Shown here: piece by piece, positions 7,480 to 15,764 of the stretch
How the letters are laid out: every line of letters begins with the position of its first letter
How positions within the stretch are numbered: the stretch's first letter is position 1
Assembly: GCF_019012925.1 (NCBI RefSeq)
Contig: NZ_JAGIRL010000021.1
Span: forward strand, 62,001-126,000
Source of the DNA: Fusobacterium sp.
GTDB taxonomy: Bacteria; Fusobacteriota; Fusobacteriia; Fusobacteriales; Fusobacteriaceae
Length of the DNA stretch: 64,000 bases
Reading direction: 5' to 3'
The notes under the pieces: model-generated
What the model saw: only the letters and a program-made list of their open reading frames with translations
What the model was told of the DNA's origin: nothing
Databases searched by the model: none
Made by a program: the position numbers and the translations under genes

Positions 7480-9291
7480 ATGAATATACTTATGGCTCTC
7501 TCTCAACTTGAAGTGACGGGAGCAGAGGTTTATGGTGTTACATTAAGTGATGAACTTATAAAGAGAGGAAATAAAGTTATAATTGTTTCTGACACCCTTA
7601 CAAAGAAAACTCAAGCTAAATATATAAAGCTTGAATTTAATAAAAGAGGTTTATCTCAAAGAGTAAAACAGGTTCAAACTCTACTTAAAATTATAAAAGA
7701 TAATGATATTCAAGTTGTTCATGCACACTCAAGAGCTTCCTCATGGAGCTGTGAAATAGCTTGTAAAATAGCTGGTATTCCACTGATTACTACAGTACAT
7801 GGAAGACAACCAGTACATCTTAGTAGAAAAATATTCAAAGCTTTTGGAGATAAGAGTTTAACAGTTTGTGAAAATATAAAAAAACATCTCATAAATGAAT
7901 TGGGAGTAAAGAGCAGTAAAATCGAGATTCTTAGAAATCCTATTGAAACAGCTAAATATCCATTTAACTATTGTGATACCTTTGAGAAAGAGGAGAGAAC
8001 TGTATCTATAATTGGAAGATTATCTGGTCCTAAGGGTGAAGTTGCCTTCAAAGCTCTAGAGATCTTACAAGATATTCCTAATATCACGACTCAAGTTATT
8101 GGTGGAAAAGATATTCCTAACAAATTTCAAAAGTTTTTAAATAATGATAGAATTAAATTTTTAGGTTATGTTGATGATATACCTGAAAAAATTAAAAGTT
8201 CTGATATTGTTATTGGTGCAGGAAGAGTTGGAGTGGAGAGTATTCTTTCTGGAAAACCTCTAATAGCTATTGGAGAAGCACAATATGTTGGATTGGTTAA
8301 GGAAGATAATATCTCTCAAGCTTTAGAATCAAATTTTGGGGATATTAACTTTAAAAATATAAGTGAATTCCATTGGGATAAGCTAAAAAAAGATATTGAA
8401 GATAGTGTCCTGCTATCTAAAGAACAACTTTTAAGCCTTAGAGATAGTATTATCTCTGAATTTGATTTGAATACAATCATTGATAGAATTGAGAAACTAT
8501 ATGCTAAGACTTATGTTATTAGAAAAAAATATGAGATACCTGTTGTTATGTACCATAGAGTTATAAGAGATAAAAGTGAAGGTGGAGTACACGGAATCTA
8601 TGTTACAGAGAGTGATTTTGAAAAACAACTTCAATACTTAAAAGATAATAACTATGAAGTTATAACTTTTAAAGATCTCTTAGACAATAGATACAAAGAG
8701 CGTTTTAATTCAGGGAAAAAACAGATTATTCTCACTTTTGACGATGGTTATGTGGACAACTATAAATATGCCTTCCCACTCCTTAAAAAATATGGTTTTA
8801 GATGTGTTATCTATCTGCTCTCTGATTTAGATTATAATAGATGGGATGTAGATGTAAAAGATAATCCAGAACATAGATTTGAGCTTATGAATTTAGAGAT
8901 GATAAAAGAGATGGACAAATATGGTATAGAGTTTGGGGGACATACTAAAACTCATCCGAAATTGGCAACTATCCCTATTGAAACTGCTCAAGTTGAGATT
9001 TTTGAATCTAAGGAGATATTGGAAAAAAGATTGGGGCATAAACTGATATCATTTGCCTATCCTTATGGTAATCTCAATAAAGAGGTTAAAGAGATAGTTA
9101 AAAATGCTGGTTATGAGTTTGCTGTGGCAACTGATTCAGGAGATATCTCATTTTCAGAGGATCTTTTCCAAATTAGAAGAATTGGATTCTTCTCTACAAA
9201 TAATTTCTTTACATTTAAAAGAAAAGTATCTGGAAGATATAATTTTATAAAAATAAAGAGAGAAGAAAAAGAAAAAAGAAAGAAAATTTAA
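7480..9291 (+). CDS. Bifunctional glycosyltransferase (GT4-type) / polysaccharide deacetylase fusion
   Basis: 603 aa with two domains. Residues about 1-340 are a GT-B glycosyltransferase: TGAEVYGVTLSDEL near the N-terminus, VVHAHSRAS, TTVHGR, IIGRLSGPKGEVAFKA and VGVESILSGKPLIAIG near the nucleotide-sugar pocket. Residues about 350-590 are a NodB-type deacetylase with all three metal/catalytic motifs: TFDDGY, GGHTKTHPKL (HxxxHP) and AYPYG. Both halves look intact. A likely job is to add a sugar and deacetylate an N-acetylhexosamine in a surface glycan, but acceptor and sugar are unknown. There is no signal peptide, so it presumably acts on the cytoplasmic face. SD CGGAGGAG. The next gene, coaX, is 12 nt downstream. 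Confidence 0.82.
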   Translation: MNILMALSQLEVTGAEVYGVTLSDELIKRGNKVIIVSDTLTKKTQAKYIKLEFNKRGLSQRVKQVQTLLKIIKDNDIQVVHAHSRASSWSCEIACKIAGIPLITTVHGRQPVHLSRKIFKAFGDKSLTVCENIKKHLINELGVKSSKIEILRNPIETAKYPFNYCDTFEKEERTVSIIGRLSGPKGEVAFKALEILQDIPNITTQVIGGKDIPNKFQKFLNNDRIKFLGYVDDIPEKIKSSDIVIGAGRVGVESILSGKPLIAIGEAQYVGLVKEDNISQALESNFGDINFKNISEFHWDKLKKDIEDSVLLSKEQLLSLRDSIISEFDLNTIIDRIEKLYAKTYVIRKKYEIPVVMYHRVIRDKSEGGVHGIYVTESDFEKQLQYLKDNNYEVITFKDLLDNRYKERFNSGKKQIILTFDDGYVDNYKYAFPLLKKYGFRCVIYLLSDLDYNRWDVDVKDNPEHRFELMNLEMIKEMDKYGIEFGGHTKTHPKLATIPIETAQVEIFESKEILEKRLGHKLISFAYPYGNLNKEVKEIVKNAGYEFAVATDSGDISFSEDLFQIRRIGFFSTNNFFTFKRKVSGRYNFIKIKREEKEKRKKI

Positions 9292-9302
9292 GGCGGTGTA
9301 TA

Positions 9303-10076
9303 ATGTTAATTACTGTTGATATTGGAAATACTCATATCGTTACTGGTCTATTTGATGAAGATGGAAAATTACTTCTAACTTTTAGAGTATCTACTAATGA
9401 TAGACTTACTGAAGATGAATATTTTTCATATTTTAGAAACATTTCAAAATTTAATGGGGTAGAGATTAAAAGAGTGAGTGGAATTATCATCTCATCTGTT
9501 GTTCCTAATCTGATTACAATCTTTCAATTCTTTGGAAGAAAGTATTTCAATATAGAACCTATGATTGTTAATTTAGAGAAAAAACTTCCATTTTCTTTTG
9601 CTAAAAATATGAACCCTACAGGTTTTGGTGCAGATAGAATAATTGATATAGTTCAAGCTTTGGCTGATTATCCAGATAAAAATCTTATCATTATCGATTT
9701 AGGAACTGCTACTACCTTTGATGTTTTAAAGAAAAATGTATATATTGGTGGAGCTATTCTTCCTGGAATTGAGATGAGTATCAACGCCCTTTGTGGAAAT
9801 ACAGCTAAACTTCCTAAAGTTAAATTCACCACTCCAGAGTGTGCTTTAGGTTCTGATACAATTTCACAAATTCAATCAGGAATATTCTATGGTTATGCTG
9901 GACAAATAAAGCATATTATCAAGAAAATTAAAGAAGAAGTAGGAGAGGAGTGCTTCGTTGTTGCAACAGGTGGTCTTGGAAAACTACTCTCTGCAGAGAT
10001 TGATGAAATTGATGTATATGAAGCTGATTTGAGTATTAAGGGACTTCACTCTATATACCTTGCCAATAAAAATTAA
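9303..10076 (+). CDS. coaX: Type III pantothenate kinase
   Basis: First step of coenzyme A synthesis from pantothenate; the type III enzyme is insensitive to CoA and needs a monovalent cation. 257 aa, normal length. ASKHA fold motifs: phosphate-1 DIGNTHI (residues 5-11), NPTGFGADRI (about 100-109), the phosphate-2 motif IIDLGTATTFDV (about 125) and GGAILPGIEMS. The start follows AAGGCGGTG by 5-6 nt. It shares an operon with the preceding fusion gene by spacing, but no functional link is apparent. Confidence 0.95.
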   Translation: MLITVDIGNTHIVTGLFDEDGKLLLTFRVSTNDRLTEDEYFSYFRNISKFNGVEIKRVSGIIISSVVPNLITIFQFFGRKYFNIEPMIVNLEKKLPFSFAKNMNPTGFGADRIIDIVQALADYPDKNLIIIDLGTATTFDVLKKNVYIGGAILPGIEMSINALCGNTAKLPKVKFTTPECALGSDTISQIQSGIFYGYAGQIKHIIKKIKEEVGEECFVVATGGLGKLLSAEIDEIDVYEADLSIKGLHSIYLANKN

Positions 10077-10119
10077 GTTGAAATTTGCAATAGCTCTTTT
10101 TTCCTTGAGAAAAAATATC

Positions 10120-10148
10120 TTGTATTAATTACTATTTAGTGGTATAAT
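10120..10148 (+). promoter_or_regulatory. Promoter of the cold-shock gene
   Basis: TTGTAT (10120-10125), 17-bp spacer, TATAAT (10143-10148) with extended TGG. Predicted start is near 10155, leaving an approximately 130-nt untranslated leader. Confidence 0.8.
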
Positions 10149-10154
10149 GATTGT

Positions 10155-10286
10155 ATAGAAAACTGATTTGATAAATTAAACACTAACTTTTTTTCACGTT
10201 TCAAAAGCAAATAATCACGTTTCAAAAATTTTAGCGTTTGTTTTTTCTATTTTGGTTTTATCTAAAATTTTTGGAGGTGCATTTTA
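10155..10286 (+). promoter_or_regulatory. Long 5' leader of the cold-shock mRNA with direct repeats
   Basis: About 130 nt between the predicted start site and the ATG. It contains two exact copies of TCACGTTTCAAAA (10194-10206 and 10215-10227), 21 bp apart, then AGCGTTTG. Long structured leaders are common for cold-shock mRNAs. The repeats could be RNA elements acting in cis or protein-binding sites; this is inference. Confidence 0.45.
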
Positions 10287-10487
10287 ATGCTAAAAGGAAC
10301 TGTAAAATGGTTTAACAAAGACAAAGGATTCGGATTTATTTCTGGAGAAGATGGAAACGATTATTTCGTACACTACTCTAACATAAACGCTAAAGGATTC
10401 AGATCATTAGAAGAAGGACAAGCAGTATCATTTGAAGTAACTGAAGGAGCTAAAGGTCCAGTTGCTTCTAACGTAACAGTAGCTTAA
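10287..10487 (+). CDS. Cold-shock domain protein (CspA family)
   Basis: 66-aa single-stranded nucleic-acid-binding beta-barrel acting as an RNA chaperone. [19 protein letters not shown] carries RNP1 (KGFGFI, residues 13-18), and DYFVHYSNI carries RNP2 (about 26-34; the usual FVHFS is FVHYS here). Full length for the family. SD GGAGGTG. It is monocistronic, with its own promoter, long leader and a terminator at 10504. The low AT content of the coding region compared with the flanks suggests high expression. Confidence 0.95.
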   Translation: MLKGTVKWFNKDKGFGFISGEDGNDYFVHYSNINAKGFRSLEEGQAVSFEVTEGAKGPVASNVTVA

Positions 10488-10503
10488 TTTATTAAAAATA
10501 ATT

Positions 10504-10530
10504 CAGGGTGCTGAAGAGTACCCTGTTTTT
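10504..10530 (+). terminator. Terminator of the cold-shock gene
   Basis: Nine-pair stem CAGGGTGCT/AGTACCCTG with one G:T wobble and a GAAG tetraloop, followed by five T. Confidence 0.85.
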
Positions 10531-10553
10531 ATCTGAAAATTGGAGAAAATATT

Positions 10554-10718
10554 ATGAATAAACTGAGAGAAAAAAGACTCCATTGGTTAGTAAATACATT
10601 AGTTAAACTATTTTTATTTCCATTACTTATTGTAGGACTTTTATTGAGGTTATATGATAAGATTTTCAAAAAAGATAAGAAAAAGAAAAAAAGAGTGTTA
10701 TATAATTTATGGTATTAG
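10554..10718 (+). CDS. Small basic single-pass membrane protein, 54 aa
   Basis: ATG at 10554 follows TGGAGAAAA, a reasonable Shine-Dalgarno at 8 nt. The protein has a basic N-terminus (MNKLREKRLHW), one hydrophobic helix (about residues 12-32, LVKLFLFPLLIVGLLL) and a very basic tail (KKDKKKKKR) ending NLWY. The K/R on both sides and single helix suggest an inner-membrane microprotein. No family recognised. It lies between the csp terminator and tRNA-Leu, with no other gene to pair with. Coding status rests on SD, frame and amphipathic layout only. Confidence 0.55.
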   Translation: MNKLREKRLHWLVNTLVKLFLFPLLIVGLLLRLYDKIFKKDKKKKKRVLYNLWY

Positions 10719-10723
10719 AATAT

Positions 10724-10810
10724 GCATGGGTGGCGGAATGGTAGACGCGCAAGGTTGAGGTCCTTGTAGGTAGTTCTCCTGTGAGAGTTCAAGTCTCTTC
10801 TCATGCACCA
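10724..10810 (+). tRNA. tRNA-Leu (anticodon GAG)
   Basis: 87 nt class II tRNA. The acceptor stem is GCATGGG/CTCATGC (one G:T) with A discriminator and CCA encoded. The anticodon arm CAAGG-TTGAGGT-CCTTG gives GAG. The variable arm is long and the T loop is AGTTCAAGTCT. Confidence 0.95.
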
Positions 10811-10821
10811 TTTTAACAACT

Positions 10822-10853
10822 AAGAGGGTAAATATATCCTCTTTTATTTTTTT
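10822..10853 (+). terminator. Terminator after tRNA-Leu
   Basis: AAGAGG (10822-10827) pairs with CCTCTT (10838-10843), followed by TTATTTTTTTT. Confidence 0.7.
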
Positions 10854-10946
10854 TATATATAAAAAAATTTAAAGCAAAGTATTTAAAAATATGATACAAT
10901 AGAAAACAAGAAATATAAACTTAATTTTAATTTTAAAGGAGAAAAC

Positions 10947-12611
10947 ATGAAGCTGACTAAAAAAGAAAAAATCATTATTATTTGTTCACTAGCAGTAATC
11001 TGTTTGAGTCTTTATACATCTAGTAAAAAGGATAGCTTAATAGATGGATTAGCAAATAGTCAGATTTTTTCAAAATCTTATCAAGAAAGTAGAAAAAAAA
11101 GATTTGAAAAGGAGATAGATAGAAAATTAACTAGTGACACTCTAGTTAAATACATCAAAAAACTCTCTCTTCAAAAGCTTGAAATTGTAAATAATTTATT
11201 GAATGATGAAGCCTTAGTACAGGTACTTAATACCAAAGATAAAGAAGATTACAACTCTGCAAAATACTTTTCCAATGATATATCTTACAAAGAAGCTTCC
11301 TCTATGTATAGTGCAAGTAAAGGGTTTAGAGAATTAAGTCTACTCTCTGAAAATATAAAAAATTATTTAGATAACAGTTTCCCTAATTTTGATTATAACT
11401 CAATTGTTGATAACGAGGGAAAAGTTCCTAAATTAATTACTGCAAAGGATAAAATTTTAAAACTTACACCTAACAAAGAGCTAAAATCTATAATTACACA
11501 ACTAGATAAGGAACAATTAGATAAACTGAACTCTATTGTTAACAACAATGGTGGTATGATTGAGTTTTTAAATTTAAATGATAAATTTGTAACTGAAGTT
11601 AAAGAGAACTGTCACAACTTGCTAACTCATGGGCTTCCTATGGAATCTCTAGAGAAATTAGTTTCATTAAGTAAGAGAATAGATGAACTTTCCAATCTTG
11701 ATGAAAGATTTAAAACATTTATCTCTCAAAATTTTGAAGGAGTAGATTTTAAAAAAATCTATCTTTATGGTGAGTTCTATCTAACTGATAAAAATAGTAA
11801 CGTTGAGTTAGAAAAGGAGTATAGAAAAAAAATATATACATTTAATGATCCTTTCATTAAATTAAATCCTTATGGAAGAACTCCACTTACAGCCCTTATA
11901 AAAATTGAACCTACTGAGGCTAATAAAAAGGTTAAAGTTTTAGTTAGAGGACAGTTTGACAGTGAAAACTACTCATATACTACAACTATAAATGAATTAG
12001 GTGAATTTCCTGTAGTTGGTTTATATCCTAAATGTGAAAATAAAGTTAAAATAACTTTGGAAAACGGTAAAGAAAAGGATATAACTATCACAACAGGAAA
12101 ACTAGATGATATTCTTCCTGCTATAGTCATTGAGAAAAAGATCCCTAGTAAGATGGAGAGTGGAATGAACTTAGTTTCATTTAATACCAAAGAGAAGGCT
12201 CTACCATTTGTATTTGATATCAATGGAAATATTAGATATGTACTGGATATCTCTTCTACTATGAATAAAGCTTATGTAGGAAAAGAGAGTAATGAGTGGA
12301 TAGTAGCCAATGATAAAGCTGTGTTTACCTTTGATATTTTAGGAAAGATTTTAAGTACTAGAGATCCAGAATATTATGCTGAGAATGAGAACTGGAAAAA
12401 TGGTGTATTATTTAGAGAGATACAGTATTTACCTAAACTCAATAATCAGTTAGCTGTTTATGGTTTTAGTGATAAAGTTTATCCAAGTGGTGTTTTTTCA
12501 GAGCTAGGAATTGATAGCAAACAGGAGCTATTTAAAGCTAGACTTTATTTTGATAAGAATAGTTTTGAAGAAAATAACATACTATCAGGTAGAAGAATAG
12601 AACTTTTTTAA
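10947..12611 (+). CDS. Membrane-anchored protein with aryl-sulfotransferase N-terminal-like domain, no catalytic histidines
   Basis: 554 aa. A basic N-terminus and one hydrophobic segment (about residues 8-24) act as anchor or uncleaved signal. Residues about 30-300 are helical and charged with no recognised fold. From about 305, NPYGRTPLTALIKIEP followed by EFPVVGLYPKCENKVKITL resembles the N-terminal beta domain of AssT-type arylsulfate sulfotransferases. A few blade-like segments follow (FVFDINGNIRYVLD, FTFDILGKILSTRD). Only about 245 residues follow the domain start, and no histidine occurs there, while AssT uses histidine chemistry in a six-bladed propeller. So it is unlikely to be an active sulfotransferase. 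First gene of the polysaccharide operon, which suggests a scaffold or chain-handling role (inference). Confidence 0.6.
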   Translation: MKLTKKEKIIIICSLAVICLSLYTSSKKDSLIDGLANSQIFSKSYQESRKKRFEKEIDRKLTSDTLVKYIKKLSLQKLEIVNNLLNDEALVQVLNTKDKEDYNSAKYFSNDISYKEASSMYSASKGFRELSLLSENIKNYLDNSFPNFDYNSIVDNEGKVPKLITAKDKILKLTPNKELKSIITQLDKEQLDKLNSIVNNNGGMIEFLNLNDKFVTEVKENCHNLLTHGLPMESLEKLVSLSKRIDELSNLDERFKTFISQNFEGVDFKKIYLYGEFYLTDKNSNVELEKEYRKKIYTFNDPFIKLNPYGRTPLTALIKIEPTEANKKVKVLVRGQFDSENYSYTTTINELGEFPVVGLYPKCENKVKITLENGKEKDITITTGKLDDILPAIVIEKKIPSKMESGMNLVSFNTKEKALPFVFDINGNIRYVLDISSTMNKAYVGKESNEWIVANDKAVFTFDILGKILSTRDPEYYAENENWKNGVLFREIQYLPKLNNQLAVYGFSDKVYPSGVFSELGIDSKQELFKARLYFDKNSFEENNILSGRRIELF

Positions 12612-12628
12612 TGGAGTAGGAGATAAAA

Positions 12629-13885
12629 ATGGAACAAGAAAAAGGAATGACTTTAAATACGATATATATTTTAATATTAGGTAGCATTTTTTATTTAGAA
12701 AAATACATCTTTATATCACGTGAAAATCTATTCTCTCTTTACTCTATGATAGGTTTTTTCATTCTTATGTTAAGTGCATATGTCACTGATAACATGAAAT
12801 TTCAAAGATATAAGGATAAATTTGTCAATTTTATTTTGATTGCTATTGTAGATGTTATCTGTTTTATGATCTGGTTTTTTTATAGCTGGGATCTATCTTT
12901 AATCCCATACATGCTCATCTTTATAGCATCACAAATCTTATTAACTGTACTTATCAGTATAGCTGTTTTCAAGATTAAGAATGTCACTATCTATGGTGAA
13001 GGGGAGATGAAAAAGAGAGTTGTTGATAGTATTGAACACTTTCCTGACTATAGATATATTGATTTCAAAGAGAATGATGATCTTGTAAAATTTACAAAAG
13101 AGAATGATATATCTTTAATTATTCTTTGTAAGGAGAAGTTAGAGAGCAATGAGATTAGAGATATCCTCTCTCTTAAATTAGGTGGTATTGAAGTTAAAAG
13201 CTATTTCGATTATATGATTGAAAATGAAGGTAAGATTGAAGTTGAATTCATAGATGAAGAGTGGTTACTACAAGCTTATGGTTTTAAAATCTTACGTAGT
13301 CAAATTCAAAATAATATAAAGAGATTATTTGATATTATTATGGCTATTATTATTGGAATAATGGCTCTTCCTGTTATGATCATTGCTACTATTATAGTTA
13401 GACTTGAGAGTCCTGGTCCTGTAATATATAGTCAAGATAGAGTGGGAGAGAACGGAAAAGAATTCAAAGTTCACAAATTCAGAAGTATGAGAAATGATGC
13501 TGAAAAAGATGGAGCTAAATGGGCTCAAGTTAATGACCCTAGGGTTACTAAATTTGGAAATTTTATGAGAAAAACAAGAATTGATGAGCTACCTCAACTT
13601 GTCAATGTCTTTAAAGGACAGATGAGTTTTATTGGACCAAGACCAGAAAGAATGGTTTTCATCAAGGAATTAGAAAAAGAGATTCCATACTACAATTTAA
13701 GACACATGGTTAAGCCTGGGCTTACTGGTTGGGCTCAAGTTATGTATCCATATGGTGCCAGTGTTGAAGATGCTAGAAAAAAATTGGAATATGATCTTTA
13801 CTATATTAAGCATCACAGTCTTTATTTAGATTTAATAATTATGTTTATGACATTTAAAACTGTTGTATTTGGAAAAGGAAGATAA
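12629..13885 (+). CDS. Undecaprenyl-phosphate sugar-1-phosphate transferase (WbaP/WcaJ-type)
   Basis: Starts a surface polysaccharide by moving a sugar-1-phosphate from a nucleotide sugar to undecaprenyl phosphate at the inner membrane. 418 aa. About four N-terminal membrane segments (residues 10-120), a soluble CoA-binding-like part, a re-entrant hydrophobic helix (about 233-255) and the PF02397 catalytic core: SPGPVIYSQDRVG, KVHKFRSMR, RKTRIDELPQLVNVFKG, SFIGPRPER and KPGLTGWAQ. All conserved acidic and basic residues look present. The sugar is not predictable. Spaced 17 nt after the preceding gene and 2 nt before the next: one operon. Confidence 0.93.
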   Translation: MEQEKGMTLNTIYILILGSIFYLEKYIFISRENLFSLYSMIGFFILMLSAYVTDNMKFQRYKDKFVNFILIAIVDVICFMIWFFYSWDLSLIPYMLIFIASQILLTVLISIAVFKIKNVTIYGEGEMKKRVVDSIEHFPDYRYIDFKENDDLVKFTKENDISLIILCKEKLESNEIRDILSLKLGGIEVKSYFDYMIENEGKIEVEFIDEEWLLQAYGFKILRSQIQNNIKRLFDIIMAIIIGIMALPVMIIATIIVRLESPGPVIYSQDRVGENGKEFKVHKFRSMRNDAEKDGAKWAQVNDPRVTKFGNFMRKTRIDELPQLVNVFKGQMSFIGPRPERMVFIKELEKEIPYYNLRHMVKPGLTGWAQVMYPYGASVEDARKKLEYDLYYIKHHSLYLDLIIMFMTFKTVVFGKGR

Positions 13886-13887
13886 TT

Positions 13888-14679
13888 ATGTTAACAATTT
13901 TTACCCCTGTATATAATAGAGAAGATACACTTGAAAGACTATTTAATAGCTTACTTAGACAGACATGTAAAGAGTTTCAATGGGTGATTATAAATGATGG
14001 CTCTAGTGATAACAGTGAAAAACTTATAAAAGAGTTTATCCAAAACTCTCCCTTTGAAGTCATCTACAAATATGTAGAGAATGGTGGAAAGATGCGAGCT
14101 ATTAATGAGGGTGTAGCTCTAGCAACTGGGGAGTACTTTTTTATAGTGGATAGTGATGACTATATTTCTGAAGATTGTGTTGAAAAGATCTTATCCTATG
14201 GAAAGGAGCTTCCCTCTAATCTAGGGGGAATGATCTTTAGAAAGATCAATCTCCTAACTAATGAGATCACTGGAAAACCATTTCCTAAACATATTCTTGA
14301 TTCATCACCTATTGAGATTGTCTATAAGTTGGGAATAGATGGAGATAAAGCAGAAGTATTCCGAACTGCACTCTTAAAAGAACATCCATTTCAAGTACAT
14401 ACTGGGGAAAAGTTTATTCCAGAGGCAATTATCTGGATAAAAATTGGTGAAAAATACAAGATGAGATACATTGATGAAGGAATCTACTATTTTGAGTATC
14501 TTGAAACAGGTTATACTAATAACTTTAAAAGATTACTACAAAATAATCCAAAAGGATTTACTGATTACTACAAATTTATGTTATCTCACCATATTCCACT
14601 AAAAAATAGATTAAAGTTTTTTATTCGTTATATACAGTGTGTATACTATAATCTGATCAATAAAGGAGGTAAGCTTTGA
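13888..14679 (+). CDS. Glycosyltransferase family 2
   Basis: Inverting GT-A transferase of 263 aa, cytosolic or peripheral, adding one sugar to the lipid-linked repeat unit. TIFTPVYNREDTLERLFNSLLRQT opens the family fold; INDGSSDNS (about residue 38) binds the nucleotide and IVDSDDY (about 87-93) is the DXD metal motif. A shorter C-terminal part without membrane segments follows. The stop overlaps the next start (TTGA). Substrate unknown. Confidence 0.88.
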   Translation: MLTIFTPVYNREDTLERLFNSLLRQTCKEFQWVIINDGSSDNSEKLIKEFIQNSPFEVIYKYVENGGKMRAINEGVALATGEYFFIVDSDDYISEDCVEKILSYGKELPSNLGGMIFRKINLLTNEITGKPFPKHILDSSPIEIVYKLGIDGDKAEVFRTALLKEHPFQVHTGEKFIPEAIIWIKIGEKYKMRYIDEGIYYFEYLETGYTNNFKRLLQNNPKGFTDYYKFMLSHHIPLKNRLKFFIRYIQCVYYNLINKGGKL

Positions 14680-15764
14680 AAATACTTCATATAATAACAT
14701 CTTTGGAACTTGGTGGAGCAGAGAAACTTCTTACTGATCTAGTTCCCTTTCAAAAGAATAAAGGGCATTTTGTCAAAGTTTTAATACTTAGTGATAAGGG
14801 GGCTGTTTTTAAAAAGACTCTCGAAAATAAAGGGGTTGAGGTTCTAGTATGTAAAAGTAACTCCATTAAATCTTTTAAAAATATCTTTCATATTCTTAGA
14901 GAGATAAAGAGAGAAAACTATGATATTGTCCATACTCATTTAGTACATGCCCAATATTGGACAAGACTAGCTAAACTTTTTGATACTAAGAAGAGAAAAT
15001 ATATCACAACTGAGCATAGTACCTCGAATAGGAGAAGAGAGTCTAAACTTATGCAGTTTATTGATAAATTTATATTTAAGGGCTTTGATAAAATTGTGAG
15101 TATCTCTGAAGCTACTGAAAAAAGTTTAAAAGAATGGTTAGAGATATCTGATGATAGATTTGAAATAATATATAATGGAATTGATCCTACAGAGTTTAGA
15201 AACTCACTACCATATGAAAAGATTGAGTTGGGAGTTAAAAATGAGGACTATCTTTTAATGATGGTTTCAAGATTCCATAAATCAAAAAATCAAAAGGGAG
15301 TTATTGAGGCTCTAAAATGGTTACCTGTTAAATATAAACTTGTTCTTGTAGGTGATGGAAAACTTGAGAATGATGTAAAAGAGTATTGTGAGAAAAACAA
15401 TCTTTCAAATAGAGTTAAATTTTTAGGCTTGAGAAGAGATATTCCAAAATTACTAAAAACTGCTGATATCGTTATTCAATACTCTTTCTTTGAAGGGTTT
15501 GGAATAACTGCAGTAGAGGCTATGGCTTCTGGAAAACCTGTTATAGCTAGTGATGTTCCAGGTTTGAGACAAGTGGTTGAGAATGCTGGTTATCTAGTGA
15601 GTATAGATGATTCAAAAGAGTTGGCTAAGGCTATTTTAGCTCTTAGAGTTGAAAATAATTATGAAATAATAAGTAAAAAATGTTTAGAAAAAAGTGAAAA
15701 CTATACTATTGAATCTTGTGCTAATAATTATTTAGCACTTTATAAAAAGGAGATAGAAAGATGA
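14676..15764 (+). CDS. Glycosyltransferase family 4
   Basis: Retaining GT-B transferase of 362 aa. N-terminal SLELGGAEKLLTDLV is the typical acceptor-side glycine loop. C-terminal MVSRFHKSKNQKGVIEAL and EGFGITAVEAMASGKPVIAS contain the E-x7-E donor motif. The start is TTG (14676) 5 nt after AAAGGAGGT, with a TTGA overlap to the previous gene, so coupling is likely. The stop overlaps the EpsG-like gene by 4 nt. It probably adds a sugar to the growing oligosaccharide. Confidence 0.88.
   Translation: MKILHIITSLELGGAEKLLTDLVPFQKNKGHFVKVLILSDKGAVFKKTLENKGVEVLVCKSNSIKSFKNIFHILREIKRENYDIVHTHLVHAQYWTRLAKLFDTKKRKYITTEHSTSNRRRESKLMQFIDKFIFKGFDKIVSISEATEKSLKEWLEISDDRFEIIYNGIDPTEFRNSLPYEKIELGVKNEDYLLMMVSRFHKSKNQKGVIEALKWLPVKYKLVLVGDGKLENDVKEYCEKNNLSNRVKFLGLRRDIPKLLKTADIVIQYSFFEGFGITAVEAMASGKPVIASDVPGLRQVVENAGYLVSIDDSKELAKAILALRVENNYEIISKKCLEKSENYTIESCANNYLALYKKEIER

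Noticed and set aside
10947-12611. Active aryl-sulfate sulfotransferase
   Set aside because: No histidine in the AssT-like part and too short for the full propeller.
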